DNA of 64,000 nt from Zonotrichia leucophrys gambelii (taxonomy: Eukaryota; Chordata; Aves; Passeriformes; Passerellidae). The position numbers and the translations under genes are program-made. Below are positions 12,085 to 25,135 of the stretch, piece by piece (position 1 is the stretch's first letter; each line of letters begins with the position of its first letter). The stretch covers positions 29,985,357-30,049,356 of the forward strand of contig NC_088178.1 in the NCBI RefSeq assembly GCF_028769735.1, written 5' to 3'. Below the pieces are notes generated by a model. It was given only the letters and a program-made list of their open reading frames with translations. It ran no database searches and was not told the DNA's origin.

Positions 12085-12310
12085 AAGGGGAAATGGATTT
12101 AAACTGAAGGGTGGGCAGATTTAGATCAGATATTAGGCAGACTTTTACACAGGGTGCCCAGAGCAGCTGTGGCTTCCCCTGGATCCCTGGCAGCGCCCAA
12201 GGCCAGGCTGGAGGGGGATTGGAGCACCCTGGGATGGTGGAAGGTGTCCCCCCATGGCAGGATGGGCTTTAAGATCGCTCCCAAATTCTAGTCCAGGATT
12301 CTATCTCTTG
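12085..12310 (+). mobile_element. CR1 LINE 3' fragment
   Basis: Plus orientation, from GGGAAATGGATTTAAACTGA through the CATGGCAGGATGGGCTTTAA block to a degraded octamer tail, AGGATTCTATCTC. Confidence 0.75.
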
Positions 12311-13224
12311 TTTTTGTTTACTGGATACCATGAGGATCTCTGTTCTGCTCCCTGTTGCACATGGAGTGATGGATGAAGAACATCATCCTGTATGACTGAA
12401 ACTAGGCAGGGAGTTGCCAAAAACACTTGAGGACAAATAAACCATGAAAGGAGACAACTCTTAACAAAAATACAGACAGGAACAAAATGAAGGACAGGTC
12501 AAAGATGTAGAAGCACAAACCAACAATGAACTAAAGCAGAAAGTGTCAGGAAAAAAGTTGGGAAGGACTCCAACACTCCTTGACCATTCAGTATAGGAGC
12601 AGAATGGTTGTCCATACTTGGAGCTTTGTTGGTAGATGTTTAGGACTAATATAACTTGGGATAATATAGGTTGGGATATGGGCACCAGGAACAACTTTAG
12701 CTATTTTGTCACTGCAGGACACTTTAATCTTTAAGAATATTGTGAGTTTTGCCTTTCTGTAGTTTAATCTTAGCTTTACTTTCACATTCCAGTTCTGACT
12801 TCACTGTTAAAAATAGCTCCTAATGGACGGGTCCTTGCAGCCATCATGATCCCACTCGGATCAGTCACATGGATTTGCTTCCAAAAATCAAAGCCTCTAA
12901 GTGGCTTTTGGCCAGCACAATTAAAGACTTCAAATACCAAATAGTTCATACTGAAATTAAAAAAAGAAAAAAATCCCGCATAGAACAATTGCTATTAAAA
13001 ATGCTTCTTTTGAAATATCTAATAATAATTTTTGGGATGTCTGTCTGACACAGTGTTGATTCTGAGTGATGATTTTTGCTCTTTTCTCTGTTGGGAATGG
13101 AACAAGCCTTGGAATTGTGTTTGTTCCCTCATGGTCTGTAAGCACTGCTGAAGAGCAGAGCCAGACAAGTCCCAGCCACTCTTTGAGGTCCTGCTTATCC
13201 AAATGCAGGGACCTGTGACCAAGC

Positions 13225-13350
13225 AGAATCCTGGAATGGTTTGGGGTGGAATGGACCTTAATTCCACCCCTGCCATGGCAGGGACACCTCCCACTGTCCC
13301 AGGGTGCTCCAAGCCCTGTCCAGCCTGGCCTTGGGCATTCCAGGTATGCT
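13225..13350 (-). mobile_element. CR1 LINE 3' fragment
   Basis: Starts GAATCCTGGAATGGTTTGGG on + and runs through CCATGGCAGGGACACCTCCC to GCCTTGGGCATTCCAGG. Confidence 0.75.
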
Positions 13351-14909
13351 GGGCAGCATCTCTGGAGCCACGAGTGTCACTAAATCCAATCTGCCTTGAA
13401 TGACTCTACAAAAGTTACACGGTGCAATCTTCTGTTAAATGTGCCTTTTGTTCCAAGCCATTTATTTCTGGGACAAGAATCTCAGAGGTAGAGCTCAAAT
13501 CATTCCATCAGGAAAAAAATCTGGACTGAAAAAAGTAAAATAACGAAACCACAGGAAACAATTCTTCACATTAATAAGGCACTTTCCATTTCCATGACCT
13601 TCCTACACCTTTAATACTGCAAAGTTTGGAGAAATTAATGACATGTGACTTTTGACACGTGTCCAAAGGGCATATGGAGCACATTCCACAGTGACCACAC
13701 ACAGACTGGCACCAGAGAGGAGCCAGCTGTGCTTTCCAGCTGCTCACAAATCAGAATTCCTGTCTCTGAAAGGATCTGGATCAATCATCTGGGAACTCAT
13801 CCATTTGCCACTTCTGACACGATTTTCTCCTGCCTGCTTTAGGCTGTTTGGGAAGCTGAGCCTTCATAAGAGCTGTGCCAGGGTCAGCCCCAGGCAGGAG
13901 GAGGAGCTTTCCACAGAGAACTCTTGGCAGCTTGGGCCTAAAGCCCAGATTTTCAAAGGGATTTTGCTGCCTGAAGGTGCAGTAAGTGCTCAGCAAGGTT
14001 TCCACACGCTCCTAAGTTTTGGGGCTGTGAGCTCTGGTTTCAGGGTGGGTATTAGTGTTGCCTGATGCAAGTTCTTGTTTGTTTTGTACACCTAAAACAT
14101 TACAAAGATGCTCCAGTGTGCAGTTTAAAGATAATGAAAAGGGTTCAAAAGCCCTGCTTACTTCTCAGTATGGACTGCTCTGAAAGGTAAATTCTTAGTT
14201 CTGTTCTCTTGCAAATACTAATAACATGGAACATTTTCTCACTGGACAGGAAAAGAGTGGTTTTGTCATTTCCAGCACACAGATAGTGGGGCACATTTTC
14301 TGTTTGGAAAATGGACAAACCTTTTCCGTGGTTTGGAAAGATACTCAAATGTGGCACACGTCAAAACGAGCATGGAGGGCTGAGTTTGGTGAGCAGGCAG
14401 AGATTTACACCTGGTAATGACCACAGCAGCTGGGAGTAGGAAGAAAATCCCCAGGCCTGCATGTTCCAGCTGAAGCAGCCCTGCTCCAGAGTGTAAATAC
14501 TTGCAGAGGTTTCCAAGGCAAACATTCATCACTGATTAGGAGGCAGGAAAGCTGAATTTTGCCACTGTTCCTACATCTGGGAACTCAGAGTTAGACATAA
14601 TGTTTCACAGAATCCCAGATGAATTGAGGCTGGAAAACACCTCCAAGAGCACTGAGTGCAAGCTGTGACCACCAGAGTGGGTGGGTGACACTGCCCAGCT
14701 CAGGGACAGAGCCACTGTCTGCACTCAGCTGTCCTGGGCTCCCTCAGCAAGGAACTGGGCAAGAAAACCACAATTCTTGGGTTCCTGGAGTCATTTGCAT
14801 CTGACAAACATGGGGAGAACAGTCCAGACACCTCTACTGATGGCTCTGCCCCAATATCCTTTCAGGTGACAAAACTTTCCTCACACTGGGTGAAGCTTCA
14901 GTGGAATCC

Positions 14910-15005
14910 CAGAATGGTTTAGGATGGAAAATCTCTGAGACCATCGAGTGCAGCTGTTCCCCCAGAACTGCCCCATGTCCCAAAATGCCACATCCACAAA
15001 CAGGG
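14910..15005 (-). mobile_element. CR1 LINE tip
   Basis: GGAATCCCAGAATGGTTTAG followed by the CCCCATGTCCCAAAATGCCA type of subfamily sequence, which is also present at 6,541 onward. A similar 60-bp tip lies at 14,605-14,665. Confidence 0.6.
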
Positions 15006-16845
15006 AATCAAGGCTTCCCTCAGGCTGTAAGACAGAGCTGAGCTGTTGATTTGACAGAGCACATTTCAGCCTGTCACACTGACAGTGCAGACTTGTGAGA
15101 TCCTGAAGGAGGGGGCCAATAACAGCACATTAAAATAATTTATTGAGGACTGTTTGAACTGGATTTTTCAGTGTTATTTATAGTCTTCATAATTACCATG
15201 TGGTTAAAAGGCTCAAGCCCTCCAAAGCTGTGGAAGTCTTTGATTTGGGTCTGCCAAAGTGTCTTTTTCAATTATCAGCAAACAGGCAGAGTTCCTGCCA
15301 TGGGATATCTGACAAGTCTGGGGAGGATTCATCATCACTCTATCACTGAATTCCCAAGTTCTTCCATCCAAACCTCGTCCATAACATAATGATCATCTGG
15401 CAGTAGGAGCAGCTCTGCTCGAATCCTTCAGTTTGATTGAGCAATCATCTGGAGGCCCGTAAGTTTTGTCTCATCAAAACCACTCCTAGCACTCCCCCCT
15501 CCACCCATCAGTGCCTCTCACCTCCACAAAATCCATTTATGAGCAGCCAGGTCTCCCAGCAGGCCCCACAGGCAGGAACATGGGATATCAGGATGGCTTC
15601 AGGCTCCCCTCCAGGCTGGAATCTGCCTTTCCCTGCAGCGTGACCTCCTCGAAAGAGAGCAATGAAACTTGTACTGCTAACAGATATGGACATGTTAACA
15701 TTTAAAAGGATGTCCAGCATCCTGTCTTAGCACAGCAAAAGTGAAATCTGAATTGCACAAACATTTATAGCAAAATCTCCATAGTTCCATCACTCCTATC
15801 CGTGTTCAGAATACAAAGACTGAATTTCATTTTAATTAATGGCAGAGATTTAACCAACTTCCTGTGCTGTCTTCAGATGATAAAGCTGACCAATATGAAC
15901 CTCATTGTATTCTTCTGTGATGTTAAATAATGTGCATTTTGTAGGTGGCTATTTTGGAATTGGGAAGAAATGATCTGCAGTTCTCAATGTCTGCACTGTG
16001 TGTACAGAGTTATCAGTTCATGCAATCTCAACCTTTGGAAGTCTGCAGAAATTAGAAATTTCAAGTTCAACCAAAGCCACACATGCCCAAGTGCCACCTA
16101 AACCCAAACATGAAGCATGGATTAGGTTTTAGGATCTCCTAGAAAGAGAAATGTCTTTTGGAACAGTCAGAAAGGGCTATGGCCAAAACTATCCGGTAAT
16201 AGTTACGAGCTGTAATTTGACATTTTAGATGCACATTGCTCTTGCCAAGCAATATCATATTTTGGCTCTCGAAGGAGAAAATAAAGAGAAGGATCTGTCC
16301 AGGATGAGTAATTTAGTACAATGTAATCAAGGCAAGCTGCCCCACAGACTGGGGGCTCAATTAAAATTAGCAAGTCAGGGCTTTTTCCCTCTTCAATAAA
16401 AGTGTGTGCATTAAACAGGAAAGAATTTAGAAAGAAAAATTGTTTTCTTATTAGACATTTTCCATCTGAGCCCAAGTGTGGGCTTGTACTGCAAGAGCAG
16501 CTGGTTGGAGGTGGGGTGGCTGAAGCAGTTACTGAGCTGTGCTCCTTGGAGCTCTCCATCCCTGGAGTCACATCCCGGGCAGGGAAGCTCCTGCTCCCCC
16601 AGCCAGCACAGGGCCTGGATTCAGCTTTCAGAGTGCAGGAGGCACAGGCACATCCCAGCCTCGAGGGGCATCCCTGGCAGCAGCAGAGCGCAGCTGGCAC
16701 AGAGGAATCCCCTGTGATCAGGAGTGCCAGCTCCGTGTCCCTGGGCAGGGAAGCCCTTGGAAGAGGAGCAGTAAATTGCTGTCCCTGCGCCACAAACACT
16801 GAGGGCTGAGCATTTCAGGGTCCTGCCATCCTCGTTTTACCCAGG

Positions 16846-17451
16846 TGTCCGATTTTTGGCTGTTTGGATGGCCTGGAAAGGCCCGGGGTGGCCTTGGGGC
16901 AGCCGCGTTTCAAAGGACGAGAAGAGGCTTCAGTTCTTGTCTCGGTCTCGGTGTTTATTAATTGTTTATCTAAAAGATTTTCTCTGGCCCGACAGAGCTC
17001 TGCTCAGCAGCCAACCATGAGCACACTGCTGCCCTCCGGACAGTCACCTATCTTTATACCCAAAGTTACGTGTACAATATTTATCATTTTTCCCAATACC
17101 TTTCACCTTATTAACCAGCGCACTTTCAGTAATGACCAATCCCAAAGTGCCACCATCACCACAGAAGATGGAGGAGAAGAAGAAGAAGAAGGAAGGACAG
17201 GACACGCCCCAATTCCTCCATCTTACTTCTCTAAACCCCCCTGTACAGAAATCCTAAACCCTGTGTTCACCTCTAATTAACCAATCCCTTCACCATTCAC
17301 CCCGGTGAAACCCTCCTATCCTCATACAGGTGTCGTCTCCTGTGTGGGATCAAAGTCCAGCCACCAGACACTTCTGGAACATTCCAGGACTCCCGAGCCC
17401 CCCAAGGGTGCTCTCGGTGACACCTCAGTGCTGAGGGGCTGAGATCCCACA
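16846..17451 (-). mobile_element. Solo LTR, family A copy 1 (class II ERV-like)
   Basis: 606 bp starting TGTCCG and ending CCCACA on the + strand. The flanks are CCCAGG (16,840-16,845) and GCCAGG (17,452-17,457), a 6-bp target duplication with one mismatch. On the minus strand a TATAAAG motif is followed about 150 bp later by AATAAA, which gives the LTR's sense direction. No internal retroviral genes accompany it. It is about the same length as, and closely similar to, copies at 21,666, 36,681 and 38,388. Confidence 0.88.
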
Positions 17452-20400
17452 GCCAGGCTGAGGCAGCTGATGAGGCAGAGGGAATACAAACACTTCAGGG
17501 GGGATAATCAGGGATTCCTGCTCTCAGCCAGCAGTCTGGGTGCTTGCAGAGCCCTCGGCCTCGCTGCTCCCTCTGCACTCAACTCCCAGCTCCCTATTTG
17601 GGGTCTTTGCAGCCCAAAAATTCCATGGGTTTGTGCAGAGCCACCCATAAGATCACAGTCCCAGGTGGGGATTCAGCAGAGCTCAGGTTCTGTGAGCTCT
17701 CTGCTCCAACTGCAGAAGGAAACGACCCAGATGATTTTTATTATTGGCTTCTCTCTCATTCTGGGTTTTTAAAATTCGAATAATTTCCTTGGTTTGCTGT
17801 CAGCATTTCTTTAAAGGCAAAGCACTCAGGATAAGCACATGTTGTAAACCCTGACACGAATTTTTTTGTGTTATTTAAATGCTCATTCAGCTTTCTCAGA
17901 ACACAGACCTGCAAATCTCTTTGTTAAGCAGGACATTATTTTTAATAATTCTTATGGTATATTTAAAATGCACCAATATAAGCAAAAGAAGATAAATGAA
18001 ACAATACATTTCAATACTTAAATTCACTTGTACCACAATTGAGTATTTCCCAAATTATACCACATGCTGATGCAAATCTCTGTAGTTTTTTTACAGTAAA
18101 TCCAATTTCAGCTGGAAAAGCCTGATTTGCTGATCTTGTGTGTTGCTGTTATTTCAAATTTTTGTCCAAGTGTTTTTACCAGTTCAAGCAATGGAAAAAA
18201 ATGAGCTGAAAGGGTAAGAAAAGCAAACTCTATTTCTTAACTCCAGCACTGCTCATGGTTTAAGGAAATGAATGAATTTCTAGAGACAACTCTGCTCTCA
18301 CAACAGCCACAAACTGTGCCCATCTCACGTCAAGGATTATATTTTCATATATTTTCAGGGGATCTGATTCTGTTATAGCAAGAAATGCTGGCTAAAAGAA
18401 TAATGCAGAGTGTGGCACAGTCCAGCCACGTTTCCTGCGCAGGCAGAAGAGAAACCCAGAATCCCTGTCCTGGAATGCACCGAAACCTCTCAGCAGAGGT
18501 CCTGAAATATTCATGAACATTAAGAAAACAGCAAACTTTTGGGGAGTGTGCTATTTAGCTGGAACTTGCTATGTGCTGCCATGCTCTGAGCTCTAAAATT
18601 ACCAAGGGAAGGCTTTTTGCAGAAAGTAAATGAAGTAACAGAGACTTGGGAATTTTATCTTCTGGCTGCCACAGACCACACAATGCTGAATAATTCAGCT
18701 CCTCAATTACTCATCCTAACTGGGAAGATTCTGATGTGTTTGCTGGTAGATCAGTGGGGAGCTCAGAATTTTAAGATGAGATTTACTAAGTGTGTAAATT
18801 CTTCGTAAATAGTAGAGGAAACACCAAACTGCCTTTTACCAGCTGGATTTACATCAAGTGAATGGCTAAATTTACATTCACCAGCTGATTTACATGAACT
18901 TCCCAGACTCCTCCTGTGTTTTTGTTCCTTTTGGAAAGTTCAGAGGCAAACAATTTTTGATGGAGGGAGGGGGGAAAAAAGGAAGGAAAAAGAAGAATAA
19001 GAATCTTCAGCTGCAGGTAGGGAACATACAACAGTGCAGAAACTTCTGTCACCACTTCCCAGCCTTTCCCTGCCTGGATGTGGGTCTGGGAATTGGATTC
19101 TGGGGCTTTGGATCTCTGGATTGGGTTCTGGGGTTCTGTGACTCTGGTGAGGCAAGTCAAGAACTCCCCCAGTGTGAATTAGTCATATTGAAGGGGGTTT
19201 AGGAGCATGGAAACAACAACTTCACATGAAATGCTGGGAATAAGAGCCCTCTGATGAAATGTTTATGTGTTTCACAAAGACATAAATATTTGGAGAATAG
19301 CAAAGGCCGTGGCTTGGCCTGGGCAGGCTGGAAGCAGTTACCTGATGAGCTGGCACAGTTGCAAAGGCTTTTCCTTGGCAGCAGCCCTGGGCACAGGAGG
19401 GGTCCCTGCTCCGTGCTGGTGAGGCTGTTTGTGGTGCTGCAGGGGAGAGAGGGAGGGAAAAGGGATGGGGGAAATTGTTTCCAGGTGGAGCCTCAGACTG
19501 TGTCGCGTTCCCAGGCTGGGTTGCTTCAGGCAGAACTCAGCACTTTGTCCTGTGTGCACACAGCACAGACTGAGCAGCAGTCTGGCTGGGAGAGCCTTTT
19601 TTGTGTTGGAAAGGGGATGTGGATCTTTGCTTTTCCAGCTGGATCCATTTCCCATCCGGTTCATCAAGAGGCTGTGTGAATTCTTGTGCAAGTGGGGGAA
19701 TGGGATGAGGGATTCATCCCTGTCAGAAATACACAGGCAGTGCTGGCTCTTGGTGATTTTGGTGCTTCTGGCCTGGTTCACAGCACAGCTACACCAGCCA
19801 GGCAGCTTTGCTTCCTCTCTGTGTACTTGGAGATGAAATGCAGGAGAAACTGCAGAAGGACAGGAGCACAACCTGTTCTGAGGCTGCAGGAAGCGTTTCC
19901 AGAGCAGGACTATTTCTGGCAACACTCTCCCAGCTATTGATCACAAGTCTGATGTTGTGAATAACACTCTGATCTGGAGTCTGTCTGCAACTGCTATTTT
20001 TGTAGGTGTAGGGACTTCTTTTGGATGCAGATATTTTGAAAAACAGCCAAGCTTCCCACACTGTGCTTAATAAAATTATTTGAATATATAATAATGTCAA
20101 GTTGCAGCATCGTGTGGGATCATTTCTGAGAGCTTGTCACTGCCTCAGAAGGTTTGGCTGATTAGAACATTTAATGAGAGGTGTTTGGCAGAAGGCTGGG
20201 ACAAGATCATTAAAGTCCCTTCCAGCCCAAACCATTCCAGGAATACCAATTCCATGAATTTAGGATATGGGGATTTGTTTACATTTTAAAGTATATAATT
20301 CCAAAATTATATTTCATTGCTATTTTGCCATTCTGCAGCTTTGTTTTCAATCTCTCTTTCATTTGCAAGGCCAGTTCAAGACCACTTCAGCTCCAGTCTG

Positions 20401-21665
20401 TGCAGAACAAGCATTTACCACACAGCCCCTCGTGCCAGGACAACACAAGGTTGGGGATAAGCAGTTGGAAGAGGTAAAGGTGCTGTATTTTTACTGAAAA
20501 ATGTCTCACAAAACAACCTGGGAGGAGGGAGGTAAAAAAATCAGATGTGGGTGAGCTGAATGACATGGAGGAAGGGATTTTTAAATCAGCATTTCCACTG
20601 GAAAAATATTTTTTATGCATTTCTGCTGTATCTGTCGTGTCCTCAGGCTCACACAATTTGGCTGGGAAGAGCTGAAAAGGCCTGTTTGTAGTCAGTAATT
20701 TTCATGCTTCTGTGATTCTCTGGGCTTATGTATCTTGTACATGCATATGTAAAAATCTCGTATTTCAGAGGTTTTTTTCTTATATTCCTACCAGTGAGGA
20801 CTTGCTGGACACTAAGCAGGCATTGTTTAAACACTTCCCCTGCAGCTCCACTGGGATGCTTCAATCTGTCTTGCAAAAGAGAAAAAAGAGATTAATCATT
20901 CTTGTTTTGTGTTTTTATTCTGAATGCTTGATTCTGACAGTGAAAGCAATTTGTGGGCCTCAGCTGTGAGGCAGACACTTTCCTCCTGTTGCTTGAGTCA
21001 TACCCACCTTATTTTATCCAAGTTTTTCGAAATAACTCCCTGAAAGGTCAGTCTTAGTTTAGTAATTGGGATTTGGGGGGTTTGGTAGGAACACTCCAGT
21101 TCCAAATCATTAACCTGGACAAGTTATTCAAGGAAGGGAAAATCCCTCCCCCTTTTCTCTGGAGGCCAGAGTGAAGGTGACACTGTCTGCTCACCTGTTT
21201 GCCCCTCTGGAGAGGTGAGCAATGGGCAGAACGTGCCTGAATTCCTTCTGCACAGGGGAGCTGAGCTGGGGGAATAACTGACTGCAGATACAGACTGACA
21301 ATAAATTAGCACACCCCCAAGAGTCTGGAAGGAACAGAGGAGGAGCAGTGAGTCATTCCTGAGTCATAGAGCCTCCCTGGATTTATCCTGGGATGAGGTA
21401 CTGCACGCACCACTCCTTGATCTGGTCTGCCTCGAAAGGACAGCCCTGAAAATAATTGTGGAAAAATAAATGCTAGCAGCAATCATTCCTTGGCAGCAGC
21501 AGGCTTTATTATGTTTTGTAAGAGCCTGCCTGTATCAGGGCAGTGTTTTGATAAGAAATGGTGGAAAAGATGCAGAGCAGGCTGGTTTGGCTGCTCAGGC
21601 AGCGGCTGTCCCATCACCCTGGCAGCCCTTGGCAGGAGCTGTGGGGGCTCTTTGGGGAGGGTTTT
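17452..21665. other. Intergenic DNA, no gene seen
   Basis: Mostly unique AT-rich sequence with a small plus-strand CR1 tip at 20,185-20,255. At 19,070-19,145 there is a short degenerate repeat of TCTGGG/TTCTGGGG words. I see no coding exons. Confidence 0.55.
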
Positions 21666-22275
21666 TGTCCAGTTTTCGGCTGTTTGAGGGGCCTGGAAGG
21701 GCCCGGGGTGGCCTTGGGGCAGCCCGCGTATCAAAGGACGAGAAGAGGCTTCAGTTCTTCTTTCGGTCTTTATGTTTATTAATTGTTTATCTAAAAGATT
21801 TTCTCTCGGCCCGACAGAGCTCTGCTCAGCAGCCAGCCATGAGCACACTGTGCTGCCCTCCGGACAGTCACCTATCTTTATACCCATGGTTACGTGTACA
21901 ATATTTATCATTTTTCCCCAATCCTTTTTATTCTTATTGCCCGGTGCACTTTTAGTAATGACCAATCCCAAAGTGCCACCATCACCACAGAAGATGGAGG
22001 AGAAGAAGAAGAAGAAGGACAGGACACGCCCCAATTCCTCCATCTTACTTCTCTAAACCCCCCTGTACAGAAATCCTAAACCCTGTGTTTCACCCTCTAA
22101 TTAACCAATCCCTTCACCATTCACCCCGGTGAAACCCTCCTGTCCTCATACAGGTGTCCTCTCCTGTGTGGGATCAAAGTCCAGCCACCAGACACTTCTG
22201 GAACATTCCAGGACTCCCGAGCCCCCCAAGGGTGCTCTCGGTGACACCTCAGTCCTGAGGTGCTGAGATCCCACA
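21666..22275 (-). mobile_element. Solo LTR, family A copy 2
   Basis: 610 bp, TGTCCAG...CCCACA, with a perfect 6-bp target duplication GGTTTT at 21,660-21,665 and 22,276-22,281. It shares the ATCACCACAGAAGATGGAGG block with copy 1, which sets these two apart from copies 3 and 4. The minus orientation is inferred from TATA and AATAAA positions. Confidence 0.93.
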
Positions 22276-23564
22276 GGTTTTGGGGATCACTCAGAAAGGC
22301 CTGCTCTGTTCAACAGGCAACACTTACTGTGCTTTTCCCCCTCCTCTTTGCTGTAAAGGTTGTGCCAGCTGGGAGCTTTTCCCTGCTCAGCACTGTTTGA
22401 TGCCTGAGGGCCCGGGGATGTCCCAGCCTGGTGTGCTCAGCTCCCCTTCCTGAGGCAGAGGGATGGAGGAGACCTCTGGCACAAACAAAGCGCCCTGCAA
22501 TAACAACCAGCTGCTTTGCACTGGGTGGGAGCCACCCCTGGGGAACACCAATTGTCCCAGGAGCTTTCCCAGCCCTGCAGATCTCACAGCAGGGATTTGT
22601 GCCCATCCTGAATTCCTTGTTCCGGGAGCAGAGCTATGTGGGAAGCCCTGCAGTGTCCTGTGCTGCAGTGTGCCCCGGTGTGGCTCTGCCTCCCCTCTGA
22701 TATTCCAAGGATGGCACTCATTAGAGATTTTGGTGAGCTGATAAATTTTCCTGTCTGGCAAGCAGCTCTCAGCTGTGTTTTCTGCTTGGTTTGCCCAAGC
22801 AGAGCCAGCACATGATAAACTGCAGGAATGCAGGGAGGAGGAGGAACAGCTCCTCCCCCAGTAAGGATCTATCAGATCAGGTTGCTCCATCTCTGTAACT
22901 TCACCCTGAACCTCCCACCTTGTTCCAAATTTGAACAGGCAACAGGTTAATTAAAACTGAACAGCCTTTCAAACTCCCAGAGAGACCAGCAAGTTAAAAC
23001 AAACCCAGAAACTCAGCTGGGGGTAGAAATGGACCAAGAGCTCCGATTTCTCCTTGGGCTTATTAGATCTCTTTCCTTGTGAAAGTTTGATGAATCTTGA
23101 GTGCATTTAATGGACTATCTTGGCAGGGATCTGCCTTAGTGACAGTTCTATTTTAAAGATGATGAATGTCCACTGTAAAAATTCATTTTCCTTCTTCCTT
23201 CTGACTGAGAGAGGTATTGATAAAACCCAGATGAAGCCTTCAGAACTAATTATCATAAGCTTTCAAACTCTTTGTAAATAAATAAATTTCCCTATTCCTG
23301 TTACTTTTGCACACACCAAGTATGGCAAAACCCGAGAGATTTGGGTTAAAGATTAGTGCTGAGTTTAGGATTTAGTGACCTAACTGTGGTGGACACTGTG
23401 CTGAACCATTCAGTGGTGAATATACCTGGAGAGAAAAGCCAAATTCATTGGAAATGTCATTGCACAAGAAGGAGCCTTTATGTCTGTGACTTTGCTATCA
23501 GGTGGAGTCTGGTTCATCAGCAATTCTTGCTTCTTGCTGCATGAGCAGCAGTTCTCATGGAACC

Positions 23565-23735
23565 ATGGAGTGGTTTGGGTTGGAATGGACCTTAAAGCTC
23601 ATCCAGTGCCAGCCCTGCCATGGCAGGGACACCTTCCACTGTCCCAGGCTGCTCCAGCCTGGCCTTGGGCACTGCCAGGGATCCAGGGCAGCCACAGCTT
23701 CCCTGGGCATCCTGTGCCAGGCTCGCAGTAAGAAA
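23565..23735 (-). mobile_element. CR1 LINE 3' fragment
   Basis: Well-preserved tip: GGAGTGGTTTGGGTTGGAAT, then the CATCCAGTGCCAGCCCTGCC and CCATGGCAGGGACACCTTCC blocks, ending near GCATCCTGTGCCAGGCTC. Confidence 0.8.
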
Positions 23736-25019
23736 ACAATCTAAAGAAAACAGAATTCCCCATGGTAATCTCCTTAAGATCAGGAAAAGAGCAACTCCCA
23801 AGTGCAAGACAATGGGCTGTCAGTGAATTCTCCCAGCCCTGCTTTCTGTGATGCCGAGGCCCAGCATTCCAAAACATCTCCATTCTCATTTTGCCTAGGA
23901 GAATTTGATAACTCCAAAAAATCACCCAAAAGCTGCAAGAGGGAGGTGCATTGAACTTGGATTGCTCCTGTGCCCAGCCTGGCAGAGGGAGCAGCACCTG
24001 AGCGACCCTCTGGGGCCAATCCATGTCCGGGAATGCCGGGAGCTGCCAGCCCTGCCCTGCCCTGGCCGGGTCCCAGCACCAGGCGCGCCCGGCACAGGAA
24101 GAGCAGGCAGGAATTCGCACATTCCCGCTCGGATTAGTGCCGCGGTCCCGCTGCGCCTCCATGGGCCGGCCTGCATTCGGAGCTCTGCTGGGGAGGGAGA
24201 GCTGCTCATTCCTCTGAGCTGCTGGGGAGAAGCGACACAGAGAGCAAAGGAGGGCGGGGGTACAGAGCCCCTCATACCCCAGGTTTGGGTTCTCTATTTT
24301 CACACTCTGTGCTGCTTTAGTGTGTGGGGCTGGGCTCACATCAGGGATGCTGAGCTCTGTGCACAGAGCAGGAGACAAAACAATTCCTGCTCCAGCTGGG
24401 CACCAAGGACAAATGACCCAAATCTCAGCCCAGAGCACAAACCCCGTGGGCTGCAGAGAGAAAAACAAGCAGGGTGGGACTGCCTGGGCTGAAGCTGGGA
24501 TGGGACAATGAACTGCAAGGTGCAAATGGAGCAGAGCTGATCCCAGGGACAGAGCCCGTGCCCCTCGTGCATTTTGGGGCCATTTTGGTTCATCTTGGGT
24601 GCAGCCCTGGCTGGGCTCTGGTGCTGCCCAGGGTGGATCCATGGAGGAGATGCTTTGAATAAATCCCTGCTTTATTCTGTACCTCCATCTAGTCTCTGCT
24701 CCAGGGCAGCCTGCACAAGGCATCGCTCCTTCTCCCAGGTGGGCTCCAGAGGAACAGGGAAATTGCAGGCTCCAACTCCTCAGCAGCTGCCCCAAACCCT
24801 TCTCCCCAGCTCCCTCCTTTCCAGGCTGGACAATAATTAAATATCAAATTGTAGCCCTCTTTTTAAAATGAGAGCAAATGTAGGAGTGGTGGGAAAGTTC
24901 TGGAGGTGTTAAACTTCCAAAAACTGATCCCAGACTTTGGAAGTCTCTCAGGAATCTGATTGACCAGGTACCTCAGTACAGTGTGCAAACATGCATGGAA
25001 ATTCTTACTCTGATTATTC

Positions 25020-25135
25020 AAGGCCAGCTTGGACTTCCAGCCTGATCTATGGAAGGGTCCCTGCCCTTGGAACTGGATGAGCTTTAAGGTCCTTTCCCAC
25101 CCAAACCACCCCAGGATTCTATTCCATGATTCTGG
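25020..25135 (+). mobile_element. CR1 LINE 3' tip
   Basis: Ends with CCAAACCACCCCAGGATTCT then ATTCCATGATTCTGGG, a partly preserved octamer tail. Confidence 0.65.

Larger units (their letters stand above)
12311..16845. other. Intergenic DNA, no gene seen
   Basis: AT-richer DNA upstream of WLS. It holds minus-strand CR1 tips at about 13,225-13,350, 14,605-14,665 and 14,910-15,005. I find no frame that resembles a known protein and no run of exon-like segments. Confidence 0.6.

Noticed and set aside
23599..24795. 398-codon minus-strand open frame
   Set aside because: It is GC-rich intergenic sequence that ends inside a CR1 copy. There is no recognisable domain, no splice context and no promoter.
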